Assembly (NCBI GenBank): GCA_009843505.1
Contig: VYDI01000050.1
Span: 101 to 59,996, forward strand
Length of the DNA stretch: 59,896 bases
Direction of reading: 5' to 3'
From: Holophagales bacterium
GTDB taxonomy: Bacteria > Acidobacteriota > Thermoanaerobaculia > Multivoradales > Multivoraceae
How positions within the stretch are numbered: the first letter of the stretch is position 1; each line of letters opens with the position of its first letter. Position numbers and translations under genes: made by a program. Below, piece by piece: positions 1 to 8,075 of the stretch. Below the pieces are notes generated by a model. The model did no database searches and was not told where the DNA came from. It saw only the letters and a program-made list of their open reading frames with translations.

Positions 1-55
1 AACGGAATCGCCCTTCTACCCCAAGGGGCGATTCCAACGGAATCGCCCTTCTACC
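1..55. repeat. 20-bp direct repeat with nested inverted repeat at a gene 3' end
   Basis: Bases 1-20 and 36-55 are identical (AACGGAATCGCCCTTCTACC). The second copy contains the stop codon (51-53, minus strand) of the DUF2236 gene. Between them, GGAATCGCCC (4-13 and again 39-48) pairs with GGGCGATTCC (26-35). Read on the minus strand just after the stop, 48-39 can pair with 35-26 around a 3-nt loop, giving a 10-bp stem. No T-run follows, so termination is possible but unproven. The window edge cuts the array, so more copies may lie outside. Confidence 0.6.
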
Positions 56-1208
56 AGGGATTCTGTTTCTCGGCCTTGACGTGATCGGGCATCCTGTAGC
101 TGAGGCCCGCCTCGTCGTACACGGAGATCTGGAGGAGCTGGGTGATGTTGTTGGCCCGGACAGTCTCGGTGCCGGACCAGCGCCGCAGCAGGCGTTGCCG
201 GGCCCGGAACAGTGCGAGCGTTCCGACGTGCCAGGGTCGTCGCTTCGGGTACCCGAAGCCGTCGGCGAGCTCGTTGCCGATAAGCGCTCGTGAAAGGCGG
301 TACGCCAGTTTCACGATCTTCTTCTTCTCGGCTGTGTCCTTGATCTGCGCAACGGTGGGTATCGACTGGATCAGCGTGTTCGCCAGGTGTCCCGACTCGA
401 CGCTCGGTGGCGGCTCGCAGAGGTAGGCCATCTCGTACACGCGCGTGGCCTCTTCTTCGGAGGCGTACAGGATGCTCTCCGGAATGCCCATGAGGAAGCC
501 GGAGTAGCGCCAGACGTCCATGACGCCCTTGCGTTCTTCCTCCGAGAACTTGGCGCCCAGCAGCGTCGAGTAGTCGAGCAGGCGCTTCGAGAACACGGAG
601 ATCGCATAGCCCAGGTGCGCGGCGCTCAGCGGAGTGCCCCAGGCCTCGTGGTCCCAATCCTGGGACTTCGCGAGCAGGCTTCGCATCCGCCCGTGCACGA
701 AGCGGACACGGACTGACAGCTTCCAACCCTCGCCGTTCCGATACAGGCCATTCGGGAAGAAGATGTCCAGCAACTGGCGGTTGTTCTGCTTGAGACGCCT
801 GGTGGTATAGCTCACCCTCCCCGTGATGCTGAAGGACTTGGCGATCAAGGTCGAGAAGCCTTCGACCAGCACGCCGGTGACGAACGCGCCCAACATGAGA
901 TCCGCGTTCTTGTAGAACGTGCGAATTCCCGGCTCCAGGCCGTCCCAGTCCAGCCAGGTCGGTTCTTCGAGGGTGTCGAAGAAGTCGCGAAGCACCCGGG
1001 GCGCGGTGCACAAGGTGTCGCCCTCCCACTCGATGATGGCGCGAATGTAACGGTGCAGATCCGCTGGCGGCAGATCGGAGAGCTCCTCGAGGACCGCGTC
1101 GAGTTCGGGGTCGCCGATGGTCGTGTGGCGGATGTAGCTGTCCACACCCTCCGGATCGGAGGGACGGACCCGTGGGTACGACTCCGAGTACGCCGACGGA
1201 ACTCTCAT
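51..1208 (-). CDS. Oxygenase MpaB family (DUF2236) haem protein
   Basis: A 385-residue protein resembling the MpaB/DUF2236 family, which includes the latex-clearing protein Lcp and fungal MpaB. Members are b-type haem proteins; several oxidatively cleave isoprenoid chains. Visible family signatures are the VRVRFVHGRMR segment near residues 167-177, whose His matches the usual haem-ligand position, and the following WGTPLSAAHLGYAISVFS helix. There is no signal peptide, so it is probably cytoplasmic. The ATG at 1208 is followed by a continuous family-like sequence. The substrate cannot be read from sequence. It is followed at once by a repeat-hairpin (1-55) and is separated by 177 bp from the fatty-acid-type pair upstream. 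Confidence 0.75.
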   Translation of the reverse strand: MRVPSAYSESYPRVRPSDPEGVDSYIRHTTIGDPELDAVLEELSDLPPADLHRYIRAIIEWEGDTLCTAPRVLRDFFDTLEEPTWLDWDGLEPGIRTFYKNADLMLGAFVTGVLVEGFSTLIAKSFSITGRVSYTTRRLKQNNRQLLDIFFPNGLYRNGEGWKLSVRVRFVHGRMRSLLAKSQDWDHEAWGTPLSAAHLGYAISVFSKRLLDYSTLLGAKFSEEERKGVMDVWRYSGFLMGIPESILYASEEEATRVYEMAYLCEPPPSVESGHLANTLIQSIPTVAQIKDTAEKKKIVKLAYRLSRALIGNELADGFGYPKRRPWHVGTLALFRARQRLLRRWSGTETVRANNITQLLQISVYDEAGLSYRMPDHVKAEKQNPW

Positions 1209-1343
1209 CGAGTTTCGGACGCCACCTTCGACCCGACGGTGGTCAAGACCTCGGGTTCGTAGCCATACACCAGTCGCACACCTCTCAACACCGGCCCCAC
1301 TTGCGCGTTCGACATGCTAGCCGATGAGCAACCGAGCTTGCGC

Positions 1344-1376
1344 ATCTCCCATTTTGGAGATAGATCAGCTCTATCT
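1344..1376 (-). terminator. Candidate hairpin downstream of the ketosynthase gene
   Basis: Ten bases after the FabF-like stop (minus-strand reading) AGATAGA (1370-1376 complement) pairs perfectly with TCTATCT across a 5-nt loop (forward coordinates 1358-1376). An overlapping alternative stem, ATCTCC (1344-1349) with GGAGAT (1356-1361), could compete. No U-tract follows, so this may be a weak terminator or an attenuator-like switch. Confidence 0.3.
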
Positions 1377-1385
1377 GATCTGTCC

Positions 1386-2627
1386 CTATTCTCCGGGACC
1401 CAGCACCAGGACGCCGTTACTGCCTCCGAAGCCGAAGCTGTTCTTCATCACAAAGGGCCGTTCGAGCGGCTCCGCATCGCCGCCCACCAGCCGAACGTGG
1501 CATTCCGGGTCGGGATTCTCGAGGTTCAGGTTCGGCGGCAACCGGCCCTGCTCGATGCCGAGCAGGGCCGCGATCGACTCGATCGCCCCCGAAGCTCCCA
1601 GCGTGTGGCCAAAGTAGGACTTGTTGGCGGAGACCGGCGCGTCTTCGGCGGCGGCGCCGAGAACCGCGCAGATCGACTCGCTTTCGCAGACGTCGTTCGC
1701 CAGCGTGGCGGTGCCGTGGGCGTTCACCGCACCGAGATCAGCCGGTTCGATTCCGGCGGCCGCCAGAGCCGCCCGCATGGCAACGGCCTGGCCCTCGGCA
1801 CTCGGGCTGGTGATGTGACTAGCGTCGGACGACTCGCCATAGCCCACGATCTCGCCTCGAATCCGAGCGCCCCGGCCGCGGGCCCGGTCCCACGACTCGA
1901 ACACCAGCATGCCGGCGCCCTCTCCGAGGACGCAGCCGTCACGGCCGGCGTCGAAGGGCCGGCAGGCCCGCGCCGGATCGGGGTTCTTCGACATCACGCC
2001 CAGGTTGTTCCAGACGCCGTAGTAGAACGGGTCGAAGAAGCCGTCGGCGCCGCCGGTCAGAACCGTATCGGCGTAGCCATGCCTCACCATCCGGTAGGCC
2101 GTGCCCATCGCGTTGGTCGCCGACGTACAGGCCGAGATGACGACGAAGTTCGCTCCCGTGAGCCGGAAGTGGATCGAGATGCCGCCCGAGATCGCGTTGT
2201 CCATGACCCGGGGCACGCTGGTCGGCCGCAGTCCGCGGACGCCGCGCTCCGCGAAGCGCTGCTGCAGCGTCGTGTTGCTCTCGGCCGCGCCGACCGCGGT
2301 GCCCAGGATGACCGCGACGGGTTGCGGCTCGTAGGGCGGAGCGCCGTCGATGAGCCCCGCGTCCTCCAGCGCCTCGGCGGCGGTCACCAGGCCCAGGTCG
2401 ACTGCCCGGTCCGTCTGTCGACGGCGCAGGCGCTTCAGCCCGGCCGGAACGAAGTCCGGATCGACTTCACCGCCGATGCCGACCTTCATCTCCGACGTGT
2501 CGAGCGACTGGAGCCCGGCGATGCCGCCCCGGCCGGCGAACAGGCCGATCCCGAACGACTCGATGTCCGTACCGATGGCGCAGGCGACGCCGAGGCCGGT
2601 GACCGCGACGCGACGGGGTTCAGCCAT
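1386..2627 (-). CDS. Beta-ketoacyl-ACP synthase II-type (FabF-like)
   Basis: A 413-residue thiolase-fold condensing enzyme that would decarboxylate malonyl-ACP and extend an acyl chain by two carbons. The Cys-His-His set of KAS I/II enzymes is complete: Cys167 in ISACTSA, His304 in NAHGTAT and His341 in NKSYFGHTLG. Length is normal for FabF. The ATG (2627) overlaps the end of the upstream FabG-like gene by 8 bp, so the two are translationally coupled. No acyl carrier protein gene is adjacent. A second-copy ketosynthase paired with a private ketoreductase may serve a specialised lipid or aryl-polyene-like pathway rather than housekeeping synthesis; that is inference. Confidence 0.9.
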   Translation of the reverse strand: MAEPRRVAVTGLGVACAIGTDIESFGIGLFAGRGGIAGLQSLDTSEMKVGIGGEVDPDFVPAGLKRLRRRQTDRAVDLGLVTAAEALEDAGLIDGAPPYEPQPVAVILGTAVGAAESNTTLQQRFAERGVRGLRPTSVPRVMDNAISGGISIHFRLTGANFVVISACTSATNAMGTAYRMVRHGYADTVLTGGADGFFDPFYYGVWNNLGVMSKNPDPARACRPFDAGRDGCVLGEGAGMLVFESWDRARGRGARIRGEIVGYGESSDASHITSPSAEGQAVAMRAALAAAGIEPADLGAVNAHGTATLANDVCESESICAVLGAAAEDAPVSANKSYFGHTLGASGAIESIAALLGIEQGRLPPNLNLENPDPECHVRLVGGDAEPLERPFVMKNSFGFGGSNGVLVLGPGE

Positions 2628-3375
2628 ACATCGACAACCCGCCGTTGACGTGAAGCACCTGGCCGGTGACGTACGACGACTCCGACGAAAGCAGAAACAC
2701 CGCGCAGGCGGCGACCTCCGCCGGCGTCCCCAGACGACCGAGCGGTACTCGCAGCCGTTGCCGCTGGTCGTCCGACAGTTCGGTCGTCATATCCGTCTCG
2801 ATGAAGCCGGGCGACACGGCGTTGCAGCGCACCCCGAAGCGGGCCGCCTCGAGGGCGAGGCTGCGGGTGAGGCTGACCATGCCCGCCTTCGACGCGGCGT
2901 AGTCGGCGCCCATCCACGCTCCCGGGCCGTGAGCCGCAAGCGAAGCCATGTTGACGATGCTGCCGCCCTTCGCCTTGCGCATGACCTTGTAGGCGGCGCG
3001 GGACGCGGCGAACGTCGACTCCAGGTTCACGCGCTGGGTCGCGCGCCACGAATCCAGGTCGAGGCCGCGAAAAGCGACCGGGCGGCCTCCCCCGGCGTTG
3101 TTGACCAGCCCGTCGATCCGGCCGAAGCGCTCGACCACCTGTTCGACCAGGGCCGCGGCGTTGGCCGGATCGTCGAAGTCGGCCGCCAGCGGCAGGACGC
3201 TCTCCGAACCGATCTCGCCGCAGACCGCCTCGACCTGGGCGAGTTCCCGCCCGTGCACGGCGACGGTCGCGCCGCGCGCGGCCGCGGCCTCGGCGGTCAC
3301 CCGGCCGATGCCGCGGGTCGAACCGGTGACGAGAATCACCTGACCTTCGAGGGTGGCGGAGAGGGAAGCGGTCAT
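2620..3375 (-). CDS. SDR family 3-oxoacyl-ACP reductase-like (FabG-like)
   Basis: A 251-residue short-chain dehydrogenase/reductase, probably NADPH-dependent and reducing the 3-ketoacyl product of the adjacent synthase. Visible are the cofactor loop TGSTRGIG (residues 17-24), NNAGG (92-96), and the catalytic Ser145, Tyr159 and Lys163 (YAASK). The C-terminal VTGQVLHVNGG is the usual SDR end. The ATG at 3375 is chosen because it places the Rossmann strand ten residues in; an upstream in-frame ATG at 3492 would add 39 residues encoded by the inverted-repeat region, which look non-coding. The stop overlaps the FabF-like start. Confidence 0.9.
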   Translation of the reverse strand: MTASLSATLEGQVILVTGSTRGIGRVTAEAAAARGATVAVHGRELAQVEAVCGEIGSESVLPLAADFDDPANAAALVEQVVERFGRIDGLVNNAGGGRPVAFRGLDLDSWRATQRVNLESTFAASRAAYKVMRKAKGGSIVNMASLAAHGPGAWMGADYAASKAGMVSLTRSLALEAARFGVRCNAVSPGFIETDMTTELSDDQRQRLRVPLGRLGTPAEVAACAVFLLSSESSYVTGQVLHVNGGLSMYG

Positions 3376-3415
3376 GTGCCGGCCGCAATCGTAGCGCCGT
3401 CGGTCCGCTGCCCCG

Positions 3416-3593
3416 CCCGTACGGCTCAGGAGGGGGTCAGCCGCCAGGATGACGTGCGCGCTTGAGAGGTGATGGAGGGGTGGGGCGCGCACTCGGCTTC
3501 ACTCGCTCCGGTCGGTCGCCGGTTACGGAGAGGTCGGCGGCAGTCGCTCGTTCAGACGCACCTGGCGGCTGACCCCCTCCTGAGCCGCACGGG
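3416..3593. repeat. 178-bp element bounded by a 33-bp inverted repeat (MITE-like)
   Basis: Bases 3416-3448 and 3561-3593 form a 33-bp inverted repeat with one mismatch, separated by 112 bp. An inner GTGCGCGC/GCGCGCAC pair (3455-3462 and 3484-3491) adds a second stem. It sits in the gap between the divergent FabG-like and sarcosine oxidase genes and is not itself a convincing gene. It could be a small non-autonomous transposable element or a large regulatory cruciform. No target-site duplication was obvious by eye and no transposase is in the window. Confidence 0.6.
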
Positions 3594-3642
3594 CTGGCCG
3601 GCGTTGCTGTTCACGTCCGGAACCGTCGTACCATCCGTTCGG

Positions 3643-6450
3643 ATGGCGACTTTTCTGGTGGACGGGCAGCGAGTCGAAACCCGGGCGGGCGACAACCTGC
3701 TGGTCGCGATGCTCCGGATCGGGGTACACCCGACCGGCGGGGGCTGCCTGTGTCTCGGCGGGGATTGCCCGAACTGCCTGGTGACGGTTGACGGCGTCGC
3801 CTACACGCGGAGTTGCCAGGTCCCGGCGCGAGACGGGATGGTCGTACAGCGGGATCATCTGGGAGGCGAGGAACCGGCCCTGCTGTCCGACGAGCCGACA
3901 TCGGCCGGGGACGCGGCGCCGGTGCAGCATGTCCACTGCGACACGGTCGTGATCGGACAGGGTGACTCGGGGCGCGAGGCCGCGCGGGAGGCCAGGGATG
4001 GAGGCCTGGGTGTGGTCACCCTGAATGCGCGCGAGGGGCAGCACGTGACCGGGGTCTACCCCGGACCGCTGGTCGTCGCCTCCGATCAGGCGGGGTGCGT
4101 GCTCCACGTCCATCCGCGGCGCGAGATCGTCGTCGCCACCGGCGCGGCGGAGCTTCAGCCTGTCGTTCCCGGCAGCGATCTGGAGGGACTCGTCACGGCG
4201 CGGGCAGCCGCGGCGCTCGTGACCGCCGGTATCGACCTGGGTCGCGCCGTCGCCGTGGGTGAGAGGCCGGCGGGCCCGCCGCCCGACTCGCTGGTCGCCC
4301 ACTTTCCGGTCGGCGAAGGCGGCTGGGAGCTCGTCCGGTTCGAGGGCGACGGTCGCATCGAGGCGGTGGTCCTCCGGCGCCACGGCGACGCCGACGCCGC
4401 CGAAGAACGGATCGAATGCGACACGGCGGTAGTCAGCCTCGGCCGCAGCCCGCGCAACGCGCTGGCCCGGATGGCCTCGGACCTGCCGGTGCGAGTCGTC
4501 GGCGGCGCCGCGAGGGAACCCGAACTGCCGCCCTGCCCTCGGGAGGGAACGGTGTGCCCGTGCAGCGGCGTCACCGTCGCCGACCTCGACGGCGTGTGGG
4601 AGCGCGGCTTCCACGAGATGGAGCTGATCAAACGGGCGACGCTAGCCGGCACCGGTACCTGCCAGGGCGGCGTCTGCCTGCCCTACCTGCGCAGCTTCCT
4701 GCTGGAGCGCGGTGGCCGGCTGCAGCCCGCGTTCACCGCCCGGCCGCTCAACCGGCAACTGACGGTGCGCGAACTGGCCGCCGGCGCGCACACCGCCGTG
4801 ACCGCTCGCTCGCCTCTCCACGACGAGCACCTGAGCCGCGGCGCGAGAATGGACCGCGCCGGCGGCTGGTGGCGGCCCTGGACCTACGGCCGGAACGACG
4901 ATGAGTACCGCTCGGTGCGGGAACGCGTCTCGCTCGGCGACGTGAGTTCGCTCGGCAAGATGGCGATCTCCGGGCCGGACGCCGAAGCCTTCCTGGAGCG
5001 GATCGTTCCCACGAAGGTAGCGACGATCCGTCCCGGCCGCTGCCGCTACGTCCTCATGCTGGACGAACGCGGTTACCTGCTGGACGACGGGATGCTCTGC
5101 CGGGAAGCGGACGAGGACGCCGGCGACCGCTTCTTCCTGACCTCGACCTCCGGTGGCTCCAGCTTCTTCGAGCTGTGGCTGCGCGACTGGGCCGAGGCCT
5201 TCGATTGCGATGTCCGCATCCTCAACCAGACGGCGTCGCTGGCTGCGATCAACGTGACGGGACCCCAAGCGGCCCGGCTGCTCGTGCGTGCCGGCGCCCG
5301 CGAGCTTCCCGCGTTCGGCCGCCACCGGCACGTGCGCGTTGCGGGCGTCGACTGCCGAATCGTTCGCCTGAGCTTCACCGGCGAACTCTCCTACGAGCTC
5401 CACCATCCGGCCGCCGACGCCCGCACCCTGTGGCGGCGGCTGCTGACCGCGGGCGCCGCGTTCAACGTCCAGCCCCACGGGCTCGAGACCCTGCTCCGGC
5501 TGCGGCTCGAGAAGGGCCACATCGTGATCGGCCAGGACACGGACTACGACTCGACCCCGCGCCGGCTGGCCCACGAGTGGGCGGTCAACCTGAACAAGGG
5601 CGACTTCGTCGGCCGCCAGGCCATCCTGCGGACGAACAAACGACCGCTCGACAAGCGGCTGGCCGCACTCCGGGCGGAGGATCCTCCGCCGAGAAGAACT
5701 GCCGAAGACCCGTCCGCCGAGGGCGCGGCGATCCATGACGGAGAGCGCTACGCCGGCTACGTGACCTCCGATGCCGGTACGACGGCAGGCGGTGGCAGGC
5801 CGATGCTCGGCTGGCTCTACCTGGACGCGGAGGGCAACCTGCCCCGCGAGGTCACGGTCGACGGACGAACCGCCCGGCGCGTCGACGGCCCGACCTACGA
5901 CGCGGATGGAGAACGGGCGCGGGTGACGGTCGAGATAACCAGCGAGTCGCCGCAGAGCCTCCGCGAGTTCCCGGTTGCCCGTCCGGAGGCCACCGATCTC
6001 GCCGCCGAAGCCCCAACCGGGCGGCCAAGGCTGCGCCGGCTCGAAGCGACCCGCGTGTCGGCCACGTCTGCGGCTCTCGACGCGCTGATCGAGCAGCCGC
6101 CCTGGCTCGCCGGCGCCCTCGCCTTCCGCACCGCTCCCGACGAACTCCTGGTTGCAGCGTCGCCGGACTTCGAGGTCGACGACGACTCGCACGCGATCGT
6201 CGAACGCGAAACCGCGTTCAGCTACGTCTGGCTCGAGGACGCCACCGCCGAGCGGTTCCTGGACCGCGAGTGCGAGTGGCGCAGGCCCGACGCGCGGCCG
6301 GCCCTCGCCCAGGGCGAGGTCGCCGGCATCCCGGCGAAACTCTGGTTCGAACCCGGGAGGACCCTGATCCTGACGCCAGCCCCCTTCGCGGACGCCTTCC
6401 AGCGCCGCCTGACCGGTTCGCTCGCCGAGACCGACGGGGACGCCGCATGA
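3643..6450 (+). CDS. soxA: Sarcosine oxidase alpha subunit with fused gamma-like domain
   Basis: A 935-residue multidomain protein related to heterotetrameric sarcosine oxidase alpha, which passes the methyl group of sarcosine to tetrahydrofolate. In order: an N-terminal ferredoxin-like domain with Cys35, Cys37, Cys42, Cys45 and Cys58; a shortened dinucleotide domain starting GQGDSG (105-110); a BFD-like cysteine module near 298-350 (CPCSG, then GTCQGGVC); an aminomethyltransferase (GcvT) domain from about 400 to 780; and a C-terminal stretch near 800-935 containing FSYVWLEDATAERFLDRECE that resembles the separate gamma subunit SoxG. The ATG at 3643 is used because the ferredoxin fold begins there; the longer frame runs through the inverted repeat. 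Its last codons overlap soxB (ATGA). The fusion and compact flavin domain make substrate specificity uncertain. Confidence 0.85.
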   Translation: MATFLVDGQRVETRAGDNLLVAMLRIGVHPTGGGCLCLGGDCPNCLVTVDGVAYTRSCQVPARDGMVVQRDHLGGEEPALLSDEPTSAGDAAPVQHVHCDTVVIGQGDSGREAAREARDGGLGVVTLNAREGQHVTGVYPGPLVVASDQAGCVLHVHPRREIVVATGAAELQPVVPGSDLEGLVTARAAAALVTAGIDLGRAVAVGERPAGPPPDSLVAHFPVGEGGWELVRFEGDGRIEAVVLRRHGDADAAEERIECDTAVVSLGRSPRNALARMASDLPVRVVGGAAREPELPPCPREGTVCPCSGVTVADLDGVWERGFHEMELIKRATLAGTGTCQGGVCLPYLRSFLLERGGRLQPAFTARPLNRQLTVRELAAGAHTAVTARSPLHDEHLSRGARMDRAGGWWRPWTYGRNDDEYRSVRERVSLGDVSSLGKMAISGPDAEAFLERIVPTKVATIRPGRCRYVLMLDERGYLLDDGMLCREADEDAGDRFFLTSTSGGSSFFELWLRDWAEAFDCDVRILNQTASLAAINVTGPQAARLLVRAGARELPAFGRHRHVRVAGVDCRIVRLSFTGELSYELHHPAADARTLWRRLLTAGAAFNVQPHGLETLLRLRLEKGHIVIGQDTDYDSTPRRLAHEWAVNLNKGDFVGRQAILRTNKRPLDKRLAALRAEDPPPRRTAEDPSAEGAAIHDGERYAGYVTSDAGTTAGGGRPMLGWLYLDAEGNLPREVTVDGRTARRVDGPTYDADGERARVTVEITSESPQSLREFPVARPEATDLAAEAPTGRPRLRRLEATRVSATSAALDALIEQPPWLAGALAFRTAPDELLVAASPDFEVDDDSHAIVERETAFSYVWLEDATAERFLDRECEWRRPDARPALAQGEVAGIPAKLWFEPGRTLILTPAPFADAFQRRLTGSLAETDGDAA

Positions 6451-7655
6451 ACGAGTTCGTCGAGCGCCAGATGAAGCTGACCTGGCGGCCGCCGAAGAAG
6501 AGCTACGACGTCGTGATCGTCGGCGCCGGCGGACACGGGCTGGCCACCGCCTACTACCTGGCGACGCGCCACGGAATGTCGAACGTCGCCGTCTTCGAGC
6601 GCGGCTACATCGGCGGCGGCAACTCGGGACGGAACACGACGATCATCCGCGCCAACTACGGCATCCCGGCCGCCGTCCGCTTCTACCAGCGGAGCGTCGA
6701 CCTCTACCGGGGCCTGGAAGAAGAAACCGACCGCTGGCTCATGCACCAACAGAAGGGGATTCTGTGGATGGCGCACTCGGAGGGCGCCGTGCGGGCCGAA
6801 CGGATGCGGGCGAAGCTGAACACCGAGTTCGGCGCCCAAACCGAGTTCGTCGGGCCGCAACAGGTCAAGGGACTCTGCCCGCAGCTCGACATGTCGGGTG
6901 GCGGCCGCTGGCCGGTACTGGGCGCCTCCTACCATCCGCAGGGAGCCACCGCCCGCCACGACCGCGTGGTCTGGGCGCTCGCCGAAGGCGCGATGGAACG
7001 CGGCGCCCACGTCCACCAGAACACGCCGGTGGACGGCCTGATCCTCGACGGCGAGCGGGTCGCCGGCGTCAGGACCGCGGCCGGCGACGTCGCCGCCGGC
7101 GCCGTCGTCTCGGCGGTCGGCGGCCACGTCAGCCGCATCGCGGCCATGGCGGGCCTTCGCCTTCCCATCCGCACCCACCGGCTCCAGGCGTTCGTGACGA
7201 ACCACTACCAGCGACAGTTCGGGCCCATCGTCGCCTCGTCGGAGCTCTTCTTCTACGCCTCGCAGACCGCCCGCGGCGAGATGCTCCTGGGCGCCGAGAT
7301 CGACCCGCAACCCAGCTTCTCGTACCGCTCGAGCCACGACTTCGTGCAGGACGTCTGCCGCCGCGCGCTCCGCCTGCTGCCGTTCATGTCGAACCTGCGA
7401 GTGCTGCGGCAGTGGACCGGCGTCTGCGACATGAGCCCCGACTACTCGCCGATCATGGGGCACACGGGCGTGCCCGGCTTCTACATCACGACCGGCTGGG
7501 GTACCTGGGGCTTCAAGGCGATTCCCGCCGGCGGCGAGCAGATGGCGGAACTCATCGCGACCGGGGAGGTGCCGGAACTGATCGCGCCGTTCGGGCTCGA
7601 TCGCTTCGCCCGCGACCGCACGATGGCGGACCGCGGGTCGGCGGGGACGCACTGA
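6447..7655 (+). CDS. soxB: Sarcosine oxidase beta subunit (FAD-dependent)
   Basis: A 402-residue DAO-family flavoprotein that would hold the covalent flavin and oxidise sarcosine or a related N-methyl amino acid. The Rossmann motif GAGGHG lies at residues 26-31, and GGGNSGRNTTIIRANY follows as in SoxB proteins. The C-terminal TTGWGTWGFKAIPAGGEQMAELI is the second FAD-contact region. The ATG overlaps the soxA stop as ATGA, so synthesis is coupled. Length matches the family. Gene order here is A(G)-B-D rather than the common B-D-A-G. Confidence 0.92.
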   Translation: MNEFVERQMKLTWRPPKKSYDVVIVGAGGHGLATAYYLATRHGMSNVAVFERGYIGGGNSGRNTTIIRANYGIPAAVRFYQRSVDLYRGLEEETDRWLMHQQKGILWMAHSEGAVRAERMRAKLNTEFGAQTEFVGPQQVKGLCPQLDMSGGGRWPVLGASYHPQGATARHDRVVWALAEGAMERGAHVHQNTPVDGLILDGERVAGVRTAAGDVAAGAVVSAVGGHVSRIAAMAGLRLPIRTHRLQAFVTNHYQRQFGPIVASSELFFYASQTARGEMLLGAEIDPQPSFSYRSSHDFVQDVCRRALRLLPFMSNLRVLRQWTGVCDMSPDYSPIMGHTGVPGFYITTGWGTWGFKAIPAGGEQMAELIATGEVPELIAPFGLDRFARDRTMADRGSAGTH

Positions 7656-7657
7656 CG

Positions 7658-7906
7658 ATGAGCCTGCGCATCCCCTGCCCAACCTGCGGCGACCGTTCGG
7701 TCCACGAGTTCGTCCACGGCGAGATCCGGCGCGTACCGGACCACCTGACCGACCCGGACGAGCGCGATCTGGACTTCGCCTTCCACCACGACAACGAGGA
7801 AGGCGTGGTCACCGAGCGCTGGTTCCATGCCCAGGGCTGCCGGCGCTGGTTCGAGATCCGGCGCGACACGACGACCGACCGGATCGTCGTAGCCGAAGCA
7901 TCCTGA
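7658..7906 (+). CDS. soxD: Sarcosine oxidase delta subunit
   Basis: An 82-residue protein matching SoxD, the small zinc-binding subunit of the heterotetramer. It opens with the zinc-knuckle CPTCG (Cys7, Cys10) followed by RSVHEFVHG, and carries HAQGCRRWFEIRRDT near the C-terminus, the standard SoxD end. The start lies 2 bp after the soxB stop. It closes the sox operon; no folate or serine-hydroxymethyltransferase gene accompanies it. Confidence 0.9.
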   Translation: MSLRIPCPTCGDRSVHEFVHGEIRRVPDHLTDPDERDLDFAFHHDNEEGVVTERWFHAQGCRRWFEIRRDTTTDRIVVAEAS

Positions 7907-7933
7907 CCGGCCAGCCAGTTTCCGGCTACCGCC

Positions 7934-7963
7934 CCGAAACGCCTCGCAGGCTCGGTGTTTCGG
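7934..7963 (+). terminator. Candidate hairpin after the sox operon
   Basis: CCGAAAC (7934-7940) pairs with GTTTCGG (7957-7963) across a 16-nt loop that can itself form GCCT/AGGC. It lies 28 bp after the soxD stop and before the next promoter region. There is no T-run, so the evidence is structural only. Confidence 0.35.
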
Positions 7964-8075
7964 CCCATCCCGTCCTCACCCAGGAGCTTGCGCCGCGTCA
8001 CGCGTAGCGTTCCGCGCCGCAATCTCCTAGGATGCCCGAACACAGTCCGCAACCAGAACCCGGAGGACGCCGCAC

